DNA of 23,401 bases, from the NCBI RefSeq assembly GCF_000485595.1, contig NW_014577169.1:421430-444830 (forward strand), read 5' to 3'. This document shows positions 8,491 to 19,499 of this stretch, in pieces. The position numbers and the translations under genes are program-made. The notes under the pieces were generated by a model. That model did not search any database and was not told where the DNA came from. It saw nothing but the letters and a program-made list of their open reading frames with translations. Each line of letters opens with the position of its first letter. The first letter of the stretch is position 1. The stretch is from Priapulus caudatus (Eukaryota; Priapulida; Priapulimorpha; Priapulimorphida; Priapulidae).

Positions 8491-8522
8491 TATAAAAAAA
8501 ATATCTAAATAATACTAACTAT
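8491..8522 (+). other. AT-rich island within the GT block, copy 1
   Basis: TATAAAAAAAATATCTAAAT followed by AATACTAACT sits alone inside about 770 bp of GT/GC sequence. Equivalents are at 14823-14861 and, inverted, 20081-20113. It is TATA-box-like, but no transcript start or gene is visible, so function is unknown. Confidence 0.6.
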
Positions 8523-8879
8523 GTGTGTGTGTGTGTGTGCGCGTGCGTGCGTGGCGTCGTGCGTGGCGTGCGTGCGTACTAGTGTGGTGTCGGCAGCGTG
8601 GCGCGGCGTGTGTGTGCGTGGCGTGAGCGGCGGTGTGGTGTTTGTGTGTGTGTGTGTGCTGGTGTGTGTGTGGTGTGTGTGTGTGTGTGAGTGCGTGTGT
8701 GTGTTGTGTGTGTGTGTGTGTGTATTGTGTGTGGCGTGCGCTGAGCGCGTGTGTGTGTTTGTGTGTGTGTGCTGTGTTGTGTGTGTGTGTTGCGCGCGCA
8801 CGGTGTCTGTGTGTGTGTGTGTGTGGCCGATGGCGCGCGGGCGTGTGTGTGTGTGTGTGTGTGCGCGCCGTAGGCGCAG

Positions 8880-8960
8880 GCGTATAGGTCTGTGTGTGGC
8901 GCGTGTATAGGTCTGGTGTGGTGGGCGCGCGCCGTAGTGTGCGCCGGCGTAATAGGTCTG
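8880..8960 (+). repeat. GCGTATAGGTCTG minisatellite, copy 1 (three units)
   Basis: Units at 8880-8892, 8903-8915 and 8947-8960, at irregular spacing, close the GT block. The same motif closes the other two B copies. Confidence 0.75.
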
Positions 8961-9715
8961 TGCGCGCGGGTAAATTCTGCGTGCAAGTACCAGAAAGGAG
9001 TACAGTATGTGGGAGTTTCTCACAGACAAAGTGAGCGAAGATGCCGCATGCGGCCTGAACCCACACAGAATCAAGGTAGTCTACGATGCCGGAAAGGCGG
9101 AGTCAACTTTCTGCAGGCGGCCGTCTGATGTGTGGTAAGGCGAAAAAAAGATCGAGTAGGCTTTCCGATGTTATATGCCTTTGCACCGTGCTCGGCCTGT
9201 GCTGTACGTGCCTGACATTGTTTTCCCGCCTCCTGGAATGTATTGGTAGCGAGGGTAACTAAAATGCGCTTCATGCAGGGGGTGAGGGTAATGCGGCCGG
9301 TGAGGAAGTTGGGATGAATGAGAATTAGGTGCAGATCATCGGACTAGTGCTGTCACGGGGTTAAATGCACGGCATTCCCGGTGGCGGCAGGGCGGGGTTA
9401 AATGCAGGCAGGGGCACAATTGGTTTGCGGGCAATGCAGGGGGCTGGCTGCGCAACTCCAGGTATAAGCATCCTCGCCATCGCAGTCGATTTGGTAATGA
9501 CGCAAATACGCGAGCGGTGGATTATTGAGTGTTGAAGGTTCTATTACTGTAATTACGCTTTCTAGCGCATCGTGACATAAAGGTGGAGGCGACGCGGGAG
9601 TTGCGATAGCAGAGTCCGCGTCTGCGCTGCGTGGTGACACTTAGCGTTGGTTGGTGGAGGAACAGCTGTGAGCGGTTGGGATACATCAGCCAGCGGGGGC
9701 GGGGCGGATCTCCCC
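8961..9715. other. Non-repetitive part of segment B
   Basis: Mixed sequence with no recognised gene. A short frame from ATG at 9007 (WEFLTDKVSEDAACGL) looks protein-like but is not kept in the inverted copy near 19433-19470, so it is not called. Confidence 0.5.
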
Positions 9716-9724
9716 CTCGTCGTT

Positions 9725-10095
9725 TTATGCTCTCTCGGTCTCATCTCTGCGTCGTTGCTATTTGTTCTCTCTCTCTCGATCTTTCTCTCGTCTCTCGGGT
9801 TCTCTTCATGCGTCGTACTCATTCGGTCTCTCGTCTCTTCGTCTTCTCACTTCTTCTCTCTCTGCTCATTCCTCACCTGCTCGTTTCTTCGGTCTCTTTC
9901 TCCTCTCTCTCTCTTCCTCGCTCTCGCTCTCAATCCTCTCCAGGCTTGACCCGCTCGTCTACTGCGTCTTCATCTTTCTCGTCATTCCTGTATTCGTCTC
10001 GTCTCTCTCTCTCTCTTCTCTCTCTTCTTATCTGCATCTCTCTCTGCTCTTTCTCCCTCTTTGCTCTTCTTTCTCTCTTCTACTATTTCTCTCGC
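9725..10095. repeat. Pyrimidine (CT/TCTTC) tract in segment B
   Basis: About 370 bp of TCTC/CGTCTC/TTCTTC polypyrimidine, corresponding to the GA tract 18447-18740 in the inverted copy. L/S/R-rich open frames across it are artefacts. 10096-11410 continues segment B without a recognised gene. Confidence 0.88.
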
Positions 10096-11410
10096 CGATA
10101 TGGGGACGGGTTTAGTGTTTTTCGCCGTGCGGTGGACACTGCCTGCGTATGCAAGCAGACCGCCACCGCTACCTTGACCATCCGTGGCACATCTATATGC
10201 TTGACTGCATTTGGGTAGCAACGACAGCTAGTGATTCTTTAGCGGAGGGACCCGATAAATTCTCCTCCTTCAACAAAGATATGGCGCACGCGGCGAGGAG
10301 AGGAGCTTTATCTAGCGAGAAATGCGCGTTTCGGACAAAAAGTCGAAGCAGCTCTTGCTGAGAGATGATCGAGGTAAAGAAGCGTGGGAACTCAGCACAG
10401 ATGCAAGACCATAGTAGACGCTATTATCCTAGTCCAGCGGTAAATGACAGGCACGAATGTCGGCTGTTAGTGCTTGAAACGCGTTAGCTGAGATATAGCG
10501 AATTTCAAACCCGATACCGACTCAACTCTAAAGGTAGAAGAATGAAGAAAGACGAAAGAATGGAGAAAAATGAAAGATTAAAGGTTTTCTCGTCCTGCAA
10601 GACGTCTTATACAGATGAGTGAAAAAACCCACGCACTTTAAACGAAGACTAGAAATCGTCGGAAGATTAGAGAAACGATCCCGCTAGTTGTAATGAAGCT
10701 ACACGTAACTACGCGACTGGCAGCGGAAGACGAAAGAAACGAATCCGTCTAATTTTTGCTCAATCGATCGAAGGCTGAGGGGTCCGCTCGTTGGGCATTG
10801 TTGCAGCTATGACGTGACGCTCATGAGACCGAGCGTCCGAGATACTCTTCGTGAAAGCGCTTAATCGCCTTATGTACTGAGCAGTGAAGAAACCTAGCGT
10901 GTAAGTGTAAGCACTAAGAGATAATCAATGAGTTAGTAGGAGAGTGTAAGTATAGTAGATTTAATTAAGAGTTATAAGAGTTAGTAATATAGATAATAAG
11001 TAGTTAGTATATAGACATCAGAAATTTACTCTCGCTCCCCTGGTGACGGCAAACATTAGGTCCTAAAATTACTGTAAGCTTAAATGGGGTGAAATGGCTC
11101 TAGCTACTGCTTCTCACGCGCTGATTTCGGAAGTAATGAAATGGCGCGACGAGTTAGCTCCAAGCGGCGAACGGGAAGAAGCAGCGCAAAAAGGACGCAT
11201 GCGGGCAGGACAACTGGCCATGTTTGGTCGCAAATTCGCGATTAGCGAATGCAAGTTAATTTGGTCGGACAGTGTATAATGAATGTACTGTCGGTCGGCC
11301 TGGCAGCGTCGTCGTCGAACTAAGCGAGATGACTCTTTGTTATTCTTTAATTGCGTCGAGTTTAGAGAACATTGTGGTTAATATAAATTAAAATGACTGA
11401 CTGACTTTGT

Positions 11411-11470
11411 TGAATTCATATTTATCTGTGGACATTTACCTGGCCGAGCGACAAAATAAATATGAATTCA
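11411..11470. repeat. Perfect 15-bp stem inverted repeat in segment B
   Basis: TGAATTCATATTTAT (11411-11425) and its exact complement (11456-11470) flank a 30-bp loop. The inverted copy keeps the same stems at 17264-17278 and 17296-17310 with a shorter, different loop. Confidence 0.85.
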
Positions 11471-11500
11471 TAAGTTTTTCAAGCGGAATGCAACTGCAGC

Positions 11501-11546
11501 TTATTTTATTTTATTTTATTTGATTTTTATTTTATTTTATTTTATT
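11501..11546. repeat. (TTTTA)n pentanucleotide repeat
   Basis: About nine units with one interruption. The inverted copy has a shorter (TAAAA)n at about 17217-17237, which shows copy-number change between the two arms. Confidence 0.9.
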
Positions 11547-11875
11547 CAATACTCACTTTTGTTGTGCAAGAGCTCCAAGGCAGGGCGACGCAAGAAGCAA
11601 AATCCAACAGCGATCTGCGGCACGTCCTTTGAAACATTGCCGGCGCTGTAGGCTAACTTCAATTAACCGCTCGGAAGACAATATGTAATGTAAAATGTTG
11701 GCGGCAAGTTAGGTAGCAAATCTGCGTGATAGCTGCGCTGAAAGTAGCAGATTAGGAGTGGACGTTGGTGTGAAATGCAATTCAAAACCGATTCTCGCGA
11801 TGTCTAGGGAAAGAGAGAAGCGCAATGCCGCGGGCAGACGAGATATCCTCACGTCATGTTGCGTAACGTGCGATG

Positions 11876-12096
11876 TTCTGTGTCGTGCGTGCGTGCGTTT
11901 GCGATAGCGCTGGTGCTGTATGACGTATGGCGCATTGTGTGTGGCGTATATACATATTATGGTGTGCTGTGCGTCGCGTGCGTCGCGTGCGTGCGTGCGG
12001 TGGTGTGCGTGCGTGTGTATCGTGTGCGTGTGGCGTAAATAGGAGAGCGTAGAAGTGCAAGAGAGAAAGAGAGAGAGAAAGAGAGAAAGAAAGAGA
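11876..12096. repeat. GTGCGT-rich and GA-rich tracts near the end of segment B
   Basis: GT/GCGT-rich 11876-12040 is followed by (GA)n 12058-12096. In the inverted copy these are (TC)n 16681-16737 and a CA/GCAC tract 16759-16925 that includes a pure (GCAC)n run. Confidence 0.8.
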
Positions 12097-12726
12097 TGAC
12101 ACGATGTCAAGAGACTGAGGGATAGGAGGTTGACGAGAGGGGCGCGAAATGGGGGCGCGGCTAAAACGTTGGCTGCGAGCGTGATCTAACCGTCCGGATC
12201 GGCCAGGCGAGTCGGTAGTGACGTACCATCGCTTAGTTAGCCAGCTATGAACATCAGAGACCTAAAATGTATCTCAGTGCAGCATGCATTGATCTGCAAA
12301 TGCCGTCATATCAATTCATTTACCTCAATGACGGTTGATCATATGTTCCCGTGTTGATGCCTTATTTAGGAGCAACATTGTGGCCATACTCTGGTTTGAT
12401 TTGCTACTCTAAACATATCGTCGCAACTAATTGTGTCGCTCACTCGTTGACGTATTGATTATTGTAATCATGTACGATTGCTTGTCCTTTGTGCGACATC
12501 CAACTACCATCTCAATTCCTAAATCAGGAACTTCTACATTTCCACACCACAGACAAGCTATTGTTGCTACTCGGTGTGCCAAACTAAATATAGCGAACCG
12601 AGTTGCCTGAAATTAACGTCAGCACGCAATAATAATACGTTACTTCGAACGTTATCAACGCGAGACGTGGTAAGAATAATATAATATATATGATTACTAT
12701 ATATATATATAATATTATATAATAGT

Positions 12727-12739
12727 ATGAGAGAGAGAG

Positions 12740-12808
<69 letters not shown>

Positions 12809-12810
12809 AG

Positions 12811-12853
<43 letters not shown>

Positions 12854-12877
12854 AGAGAGAGCGGAGTCGAGAGAGAG

Positions 12878-12927
<50 letters not shown>

Positions 12928-12946
12928 AGAGAGAGCAGAATATGAG
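12727..12946. repeat. (GA)n microsatellite
   Basis: About 220 bp of GA with occasional GAGC, GATA and GTAGA interruptions. It is preceded by an AT-rich, partly palindromic stretch (12672-12726) and ends directly in Ns. This junction lies where the tandem order predicts segment D. Confidence 0.95.
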
Positions 12947-12971
12947 NNNNNNNNNNNNNNNNNNNNNNNNN
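12947..12971. other. Assembly gap (25 N)
   Basis: A run of 25 Ns between the GA tract and segment C. The true distance is unknown and the length is likely a placeholder. Confidence 0.98.
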
Positions 12972-13924
12972 CAAAGCGATGACGTAAAACATTTGTCGCG
13001 GCCCCCGTATGTTTGGACGCACAGCATGAATGGGAGGTGTCGCGCGTGGTGTACACCGGACTCGGCCACGGACTAAACAAGGTAATGGATCGTCGATGTA
13101 AAACACAGCGTACTAACGTTACGGTGACGCACGGGTGGCGTCGATCAGCCCTGAAGGAAAACTTCCTGTTATCACGAGCGTCCATGTTTTTTTGACTAAA
13201 TCACCTGATGCATAGGGCCATTGCGTTACGGCCGTGCCATAGCGTGCAAAAACATGTTCCGTCGGTGCAGGCTATTAAATCTCTTATGCACACCGACGCC
13301 TTTCGCCGGCAGCGGCGTTTGGAAATCTGTAAAACAACTGATTTTTTGGAGCTGCGGGATTTCAATTAGGCATTGCTGGAGTAACCAGCGTGACATTGGA
13401 CAGCAACTAGAACATGTTGTCCGCCCGGGCACTGTTGGCCGTTATAAGGTAATGTACTTATTAACTTACACAGGTACCAGGTTACTTAGGCATTGCGAGC
13501 CGTCAACAAGTATATAAGCAGATGGGGTTATTATGCTCTTTAACTTCATAAGTACGTTATAGGATAGTCACTAGAGATTATTTACAGTTGTTTTTTATTA
13601 TGGGATAGGATGACGCGAGTGCGGCATGAAACGTCCTGTGAGTTATATTAGTGATTATCGGTCTGATGCTATGGGTCCAGGCGCGGCTTAGGCGTTTTGC
13701 GATGGCTTAGAGCCAACGATGTCCCGCGATGTGTTAGTTTACAGCGGGTCTGTACATTTTTATGCGTGCTGGACGGCATCGGGTGTCGTATCGCAATCCA
13801 CCATGGTCTCTGAAGGACGCCGATTTCGTTTCGCATATTCGCTCTTGGGATTTTTATGTCGTGGTTCCGATGCGTTTGCTGGAGGGTAGATACCGCGTTT
13901 GTGGAACTCTCGCTCCACAACATA
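12972..13924 (+). repeat. Large repeat unit, segment C, forward copy
   Basis: Reverse complement of 20926-21800. Anchors: GATGACGTAAAACATTTG 12978/21795, TACGGCCGTGCCATAGCGTG near 13225/21560, CCACCATGGTCTCTGAAGGA near 13798/21014, TTTGTGGAACTCTCGC 13898/20940. Frames differ between copies, so no protein is called. Part of it (13430-13560) also resembles segment D at 15455-15560. Confidence 0.82.
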
Positions 13925-14280
13925 CGGCCACGCACACACACACACAGGCACCGCGCTGCAACACTGCACACCGCAGTCAGCACACGCTACACGTACACGT
14001 AGCACGTGATACCCACGCACACGCCACAACCGATAGCAGTTACAAACAGCAGGCATACACGCCACACAGCGAGCGCGCAGCACGACATCACACGACAGCA
14101 CGATCACACGTTCATGCACACTAGCACACAGCACAGCGAGCAGCACAGCAGGCACAGCGAGCACACACACACAGCACACAGCAATGCACAGTACACACAA
14201 CACTACCCACAGCGACGGCGCCGCGGGCGCGAAACGAACAACAGGCAGCACACACACCGCAGCGACGCTGAGCGCAGCAC
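13925..14280. repeat. CA-rich block joining C to B
   Basis: CACACA/CAGCA/CACGC-rich sequence, matched by the GT-rich block 20608-20925 in reverse. Shared interruptions include CTACACGTACACGT against its counterpart near 20840-20860. Confidence 0.8.
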
Positions 14281-14822
14281 CAGATGTGTTGCATAGGCCG
14301 CGGATGGCGTACAGCTCTATTGCTGTTGGGGTATGCGCGTCGCCACGACAGACGCGGGGCGGTGTCACGACGCGGGCGTGATGTAATGGGGAACGGGGGT
14401 GAACAGCGCGAGCGATGGCTGATGCGTGGTCCGATGGGACGCAGGTATGTCGGCGACGAGTAATCGGACGACACATATGACCCACATGTGCGCAGTCGCC
14501 GCCGGGAGCTGCGCCGGCCCGCTCTCGCGCACGCTGCGGTGCGCTGGGTGCGTGTGTGTGTGTGTGGTGGGTGTGCCGTGCCGTGCAGTGCGTGCGGGCT
14601 GTGGCGGTCTGGCCGTCGCGCGCGTTGTGTGTGGTGTGGTGGTGTGGTGTGGGGTGTGTGGTAGCGTCCTCTGTGCTCGCCTTGTGGGGGGTCCTGTGGT
14701 GTGTGTGCTGTGCCGTCGGGGGAGTGGTGCGAGTGTGCGATGGCTGTTTGTGTATCGTGACGTGGGGGCCGTGTGGTTTTCGTCCGCGGCGGCGCTATTC
14801 TCGCGTGCTGCGCGCGTACGTG

Positions 14823-14861
14823 TATAAAAAAGGAATGTATCTAGAGATATTATCATATTTA
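14823..14861 (+). other. AT-rich island within the GT block, copy 2
   Basis: TATAAAAAAGGAATGTATCT continues AT-rich to ATATTTATG before GT resumes. It is positionally equivalent to 8491-8522. Confidence 0.6.
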
Positions 14862-15220
14862 TGTGTGTGTGTGCCGTGTGCCGTGCCGCTGCGTGCGTCG
14901 GCGGGTGCGTTGCGCGCGTGTGTGGTCGCTGCAGTTGTGCAGCGCGTGTGTGTGTTGTGTGTGTGTGTGTTGTGTTTGTTGTGATGTGTGTGTGGTGTGT
15001 GTGTGCTGTGTGTTGCAGTTGGTGGTGGGGTGTGGTTGTGGGTGAGTCTGTGTGTATGTGTGTGCGTGGGTGGAGCGGCGGTGTGGTTGTTTGTTGTGTG
15101 TGGTTGTGTGTGTTTGTGAGCATGTGGTTGTGGGTGTTGTGTGTGCGGCCTGCTGCGCGGCGTGTGTGTGTGTGGTTGTGTGGCGTGGTGTGTGGTGCGC
15201 GCGCGCGTGGTTTTGGCTGC

Positions 15221-15313
15221 GCGCGTAATAAGGCTGTGTCGTGCCGCGCGCGCGTATACGGGTCTGTGGGCGTGTGCGCTGCGGCGGGATGTGTTGCGCG
15301 CGTATAAGGTCTG
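15221..15313 (+). repeat. GCGTATAGGTCTG minisatellite, copy 2 (three units)
   Basis: Units at 15221-15236, 15250-15266 and 15299-15313, each with one or two changes from the motif. Confidence 0.65.
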
Positions 15314-15343
15314 GTCGTTGTGTGTGCGCGCGCGTGAACTCCT

Positions 15344-15949
15344 GGATGACATTTACGGCACGTAAACGATACGTTGATACATATCAACAACCGATGTCAA
15401 GTCTTGTTTGTAATGTAACCAGCAGTGATATCGGACAAACTAATACGCATTTGGCTATTAGGTTATGTACTTATTAACTACACAAGATGCCAGTTACTCC
15501 AGCATTCGTCAACATTGCATAATCAATGGGCTTATTATGCCTTTAAGCTTAGCAATCTCGAAACATCATATCATCGTATTTATACGGAAAGGGCAATGGA
15601 TCGGAAGAGTGGCTGTGCGGGTGAGTTGAGTGGGGAGAAGGACGGATGCTCATTCCAGCGGGTTTGAAGGGTGTAACACTACATCCTCATACATATTTAT
15701 GTGTACTAATAACTGGGCCGTTATAGACATCCGTCTATACTGCCAACATCCGTACGCCATAGCTAAAGGTTATAAGGCTTGCGGGCCTCTCTGGCGCCTA
15801 TATTTACTTGCCGAAAATTTGTTTATGGATCCGGGGGGGGGGCAATAAAGCGAGTTCACTATAATTGTGGAGAATATAATTGTCTATCCTACACGTGTTG
15901 AACGTCTGACTGCAGATTCTTGAAGTGGATGTGCGCGTGCGGTCGTTCG

Positions 15950-15998
<49 letters not shown>

Positions 15999-16225
15999 GA
16001 GCATGCATGAGGGCGCGCGTGAGTGTGCGCGTGCTTGTTTTCGTGCCTGCGTGTGCGTTTGTGCCTCCCTGCACGTGTTCGTGTTTGCGTTCGTGCGTGT
16101 GCGTTTGTGCCTCTCTGGGCATGTTCGTACGTGCGTTTGTGCCTCCCTGGGCGTGTTCGTGCGTGCGTGCGTGCGTGCTTATGATCGTGCCGCCTGCGTG
16201 CGTGCGTGCGATAATGTATTATTAT
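15344..16225 (+). repeat. Segment D, direct copy 1
   Basis: From GATGACATTTACGGCACGTA it aligns in the same orientation with 21811-about 22860. The match runs through GTAATGTAACCAGCAG, the GGATCGG..GAG block, ATGTGTACTAATAAC and GACTGCAGATTCTTGAAGTG. It then enters (TGCG)n (15949-15997) and a GTGCGTTTGTGCCTCCCTGG minisatellite (units near 16053, 16099 and 16131). A CAATAAAG at 15842 resembles a polyadenylation signal. No protein is recognised. Confidence 0.85.
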
Positions 16226-16790
16226 TCTGTGACGTTATTCCAGGCAATCGTTCGCTTACAGTTTTGGCAACACCGAGTAAGAACAATCATCATTGTCTGT
16301 GGTGTGGAAAATGTAGAGTTCCTGATTAGGAATGGAATCGTTAGTTGGATGTCGCACAAAGGACAAGCAATGGTACATGATACAATAATCAATACGTCAA
16401 CGATGTGAGGGACACAATTAGTTGCGACGATATCAAGTAGCAAATAAACAGATATGGCATAATGTTGTCATAATAAGGCATACAGGGAAATATGATCAAC
16501 ACGTCATTGATGTGTAAATGGAATGGATATGCGGCATTTCAGATCAATGCATGTGCATGATAATGGTAGGTCTCTGATGTTATACTTGGCTAACTAAGGC
16601 GAGGTCACGTGGTGGCATCCAACGTTTAGCGTTTCGCTCCCCTCTCGTCACCTCCTATCCCTTAAGCTCTCTGACATGTGTCATCTCTTTCTTTCTCTCT
16701 TTCTCTCTCTCTCTCTCTCTTTCTCTCTTTCTCTCTTGCACTTCACGTCTCCTTTTAGCGCACGCGCACACGCACACGCACACGTAAACA

Positions 16791-16842
<52 letters not shown>

Positions 16843-18572
16843 CACACACATGGATACGCATACAGACACGCACGCAGCACGTACGCACACACACATAGAG
16901 ACGCACACAGACACGCACGTACGCAAATGACGTGAGGGATATCTGTCTGTCCGCTTTCATTCGCTCTGAGACTCATCTTTCCCTAACATCGCGAGAATCG
17001 TTTTGAAATTGCATTTCAACCAACGTCACTCCTAATCTGCTATTTCAGCGAGTATCCACGCAGTTGCTACCTAATTGCGCATAAATTTACATTAATATTG
17101 TCTTCCCGAGCGTTAATTAGTTAGCTACAGCGGGCAATGTTTAAAGACGTGCCGCAATCGCTGTTGGATTTTGTTCTTGCGCCGCACTGCTTGGAGCTTG
17201 AACAACAAAGTAGTATTGAATAAAATAAAATAAAATAAGTTCATTGGATTTCGTTGAAAACTATGAATTCATATTTATTTTGTGGTAAATCCAAGATAAA
17301 TATGAATTCAACAAGGTAGTAGTATTTTTAATTTTATTAACCAAATGTTCTAACTCGACGATTAAAGAATAACAAAGAATATCTGCTAGTTCGACGACGA
17401 CGACGCTGCCAGGCCGAGATATTACTTCATTTATACACTGTCGACAAATTACGTGATTCGGTAATGCGATTTGCAACAAACATCGCCCAATTCTCTGCGC
17501 ATGCGTCCTGTGCGTGCTTTCCCGTGCGCCGCTTGGCTAACTCGTGGCGCCATTTATTACTTCCGAAATAGCGCGTGAAACAGTAGTAAAGTTTCACCCC
17601 ATTTAAGCTTACAGTAATTTTAGACTAATTGTTGGTCACAGGGAGCGAAGTATAATTTCTGATGTCTATATATACTAACTCTTATTATCTATATACTAAC
17701 TCTTACTAACTCTTATTATCTCTTAGTGACTTAATTACGCTAGTTTGTACTGCTAGTACATAGGGATTAGCGTTCACGAAGAGTATTCGGCACGTGGTCT
17801 CTGACGTCACTATAGCTGGAACAATGCCAACGAGCGGACCCCTTCCTTCGATGATGACAAATTATGACGGGATTCGTTCTTTCGTTTCCGCTGCCCACGT
17901 CGGCGTAGTTACGTGTTAGCTGATTAAACTACTGGGATGTTTCTATTTCCGACGTATTTGCTATCTTTGTTTAAAGTGGGTGTTTTTTTCACTCATTGTG
18001 TAGCGTCAACGACTGAGTCTTGGGAGAGAAACCTTTAATTTTCATTTTTTCCCATTTTCGTCTTTCTTCATTTGCTTCTTCAAGTTGGCGGATGGGATTT
18101 GAAATATTCGTTATATCATGCTAACGGTTTATCAACGCCCTGTACATTTCCGCTGACAGGGATAAGCTCTATAGGTCTGCATCTGTGTGCATTCCACGCT
18201 TTTTACTCGATCATCTCAGACTGTTCGACTTTTGTCGAAACGCCGCATTTTTGCGCTAGAATAAAGCATTCCTCGCCGTCGTGGCCAATCTTGTTTGAAG
18301 ATTTATCGGTCTGCGCTAAATAAATATAGGTCGTTCTACCCAAATGCAAGCAAGCATATAGATGTGCACGATGGAAGTTCAGGGGCGTCTCTTGCATGTA
18401 CGCAGGAGTTCCACCGCGCGAAACATAACCCGTCCCCATATCGGGAGAAATAAAGAGAGAGAAAGAGAGAAAGAGAGAAAGAGAGAACAAGAAAGAGCAG
18501 AGCAGAGAGGAAACGAGAGAGCAGAGACGCGAGCCGAGAGAGAGAGAGAGAAAGAGAGAAAAAGAAAGTGAC

Positions 18573-18615
<43 letters not shown>

Positions 18616-19499
18616 ATCGAGAGAAGAAAGAGAGTGACGAGCATAGCGAGAGAGAAGAGAGAGAGAGAGAAAGAAGAGCAGAGATAAATATGAAAAAAGA
18701 GAGAGAGAGAGAGAGAGAGAGACGATAAAAAGAGAGAGGGGGAGACCCCCCGCGCTGTCTGATGTATGCCCAACCGCTCACCAGTGTGCTCCACACCCAA
18801 ACCGGCTAGGTGTCACCACCAGCGAGACCCGGCTGCGATCTCTGCTATGTACATCCCCAGCGTCTCACTACGCACCCTTTATGTCAACGATGCGGCTAGA
18901 AACCGTCATTACAAGTAATCAACTACAGCTAATAACCGCCTCATTGCGTATTTCGTCATTAAACCAACAATCGACTGCATGGCCGAGGATGCTTAATACT
19001 TCGAGCGGTGCGCAGGGCAGGCTGCACTCTGCGCCAAAACCAATTGGTGCCCGCCGCCTGCATTTAACAAACGCTTGTCGCACCGGGAAGGCGTGAATTA
19101 CTGCCGTGGAAAGCACCCTAGTCATTGATCGCTACCCATACATTCTCATTCATACGCCTAATTACCTCATAGTCTCACGCCGAATTACGCCTGACCGTGC
19201 ATGAAAGCGCAGTTAGTTATTCGCTAAATACATTCCAGACGGGAAACAATGCCAGCACGTACGCACAGGGCAGGCCACTGTGAAAAGCATATAAACATCG
19301 AAAGCGTATCGATCTAGCTACACAAACGCCAGACAGGTATGCGGAGCCGAGCTGACTCGCCTTTCCGATGCTTTAACTACCATTGATCATCTGTGTTGGG
19401 GTTCAGCGCGCATAGGCATGCCGCCCCACATTGTGTGCCAAAACCCACATACGGTACTCCTCGTATTGCCTCGGCAGAATTTAACACACCGCGCGCAAA

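Larger units (their letters stand above)
8192..8960 (+). repeat. GT-rich block of segment B, copy 1
   Basis: Long (GT)n with GCGC, GGCGT and GCGTGCGTGC interruptions. The corresponding blocks are 14540-15330 (direct) and 19484-20420 (as CA). The many V/C/R-rich or T/H-rich open frames on both strands are stop-free repeat artefacts. Confidence 0.9.
7964..12645 (+). repeat. Large repeat unit, segment B, forward copy 1
   Basis: This segment is matched in reverse complement by 16205-20608. Anchor pairs in order: CAGATTG 7964/20608, TAAATTCTGC 8971/19483, AGCGGTTGGGATACATCAGC 9671/18779, CTCTCGCCGATATGGGGACGG 10090/18447, GGTCCGCTCGTTGG near 10781/17850, AAATGGGGTGAAA near 11083/17607, the EcoRI-site hairpin 11411/17310, and TTGCCTGRAATAACGTCA-like 12604/16252. 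The first kilobase is also matched directly at 14281-15343. Copies differ by substitutions and many indels. No frame is conserved, so it is treated as noncoding. Confidence 0.85.
14281..15343 (+). repeat. Segment B, truncated forward copy 2
   Basis: This starts CAGATGTGTTGCATAGGCCG, matching 7964. It keeps the core, the GT block (14540-15330), the AT island and the GTATAGGTCTG units, then stops about 1.06 kb in. At 15344 it switches to segment D instead of continuing as at 8990. The start-to-start distance to copy 1 is about 6.32 kb. Confidence 0.78.

Noticed and set aside
8019-9074. Many long open frames on both strands, rich in V/C/R or T/H
   Set aside because: They are translations of stop-free GT/CA microsatellites. 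Overlapping frames are open on both strands at once and none is kept in the other copies. The same applies to 1090-1441, 3310-3839, 13760-15390, 19418-20575, 20565-21008 and 22353-23127.
9007-9130. Short protein-like frame (WEFLTDKVSEDAACGL)
   Set aside because: The inverted copy around 19433-19470 changes the frame and residues, so there is no sign of coding constraint.
9750-10120. Serine/leucine-rich open frames resembling a membrane protein
   Set aside because: They come from a CT polypyrimidine tract. The equivalent inverted tract 18447-18740 differs in length and frame.
11094-11279. 61-codon frame beginning MALATASHALISEVMKWRD
   Set aside because: The matching inverted sequence at about 17440-17600 has frame-breaking indels, so it is not a conserved protein.
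15949-15997. CRISPR-like regular repeat array
   Set aside because: It is a contiguous (TGCG)n microsatellite without spacers, in a eukaryotic context.
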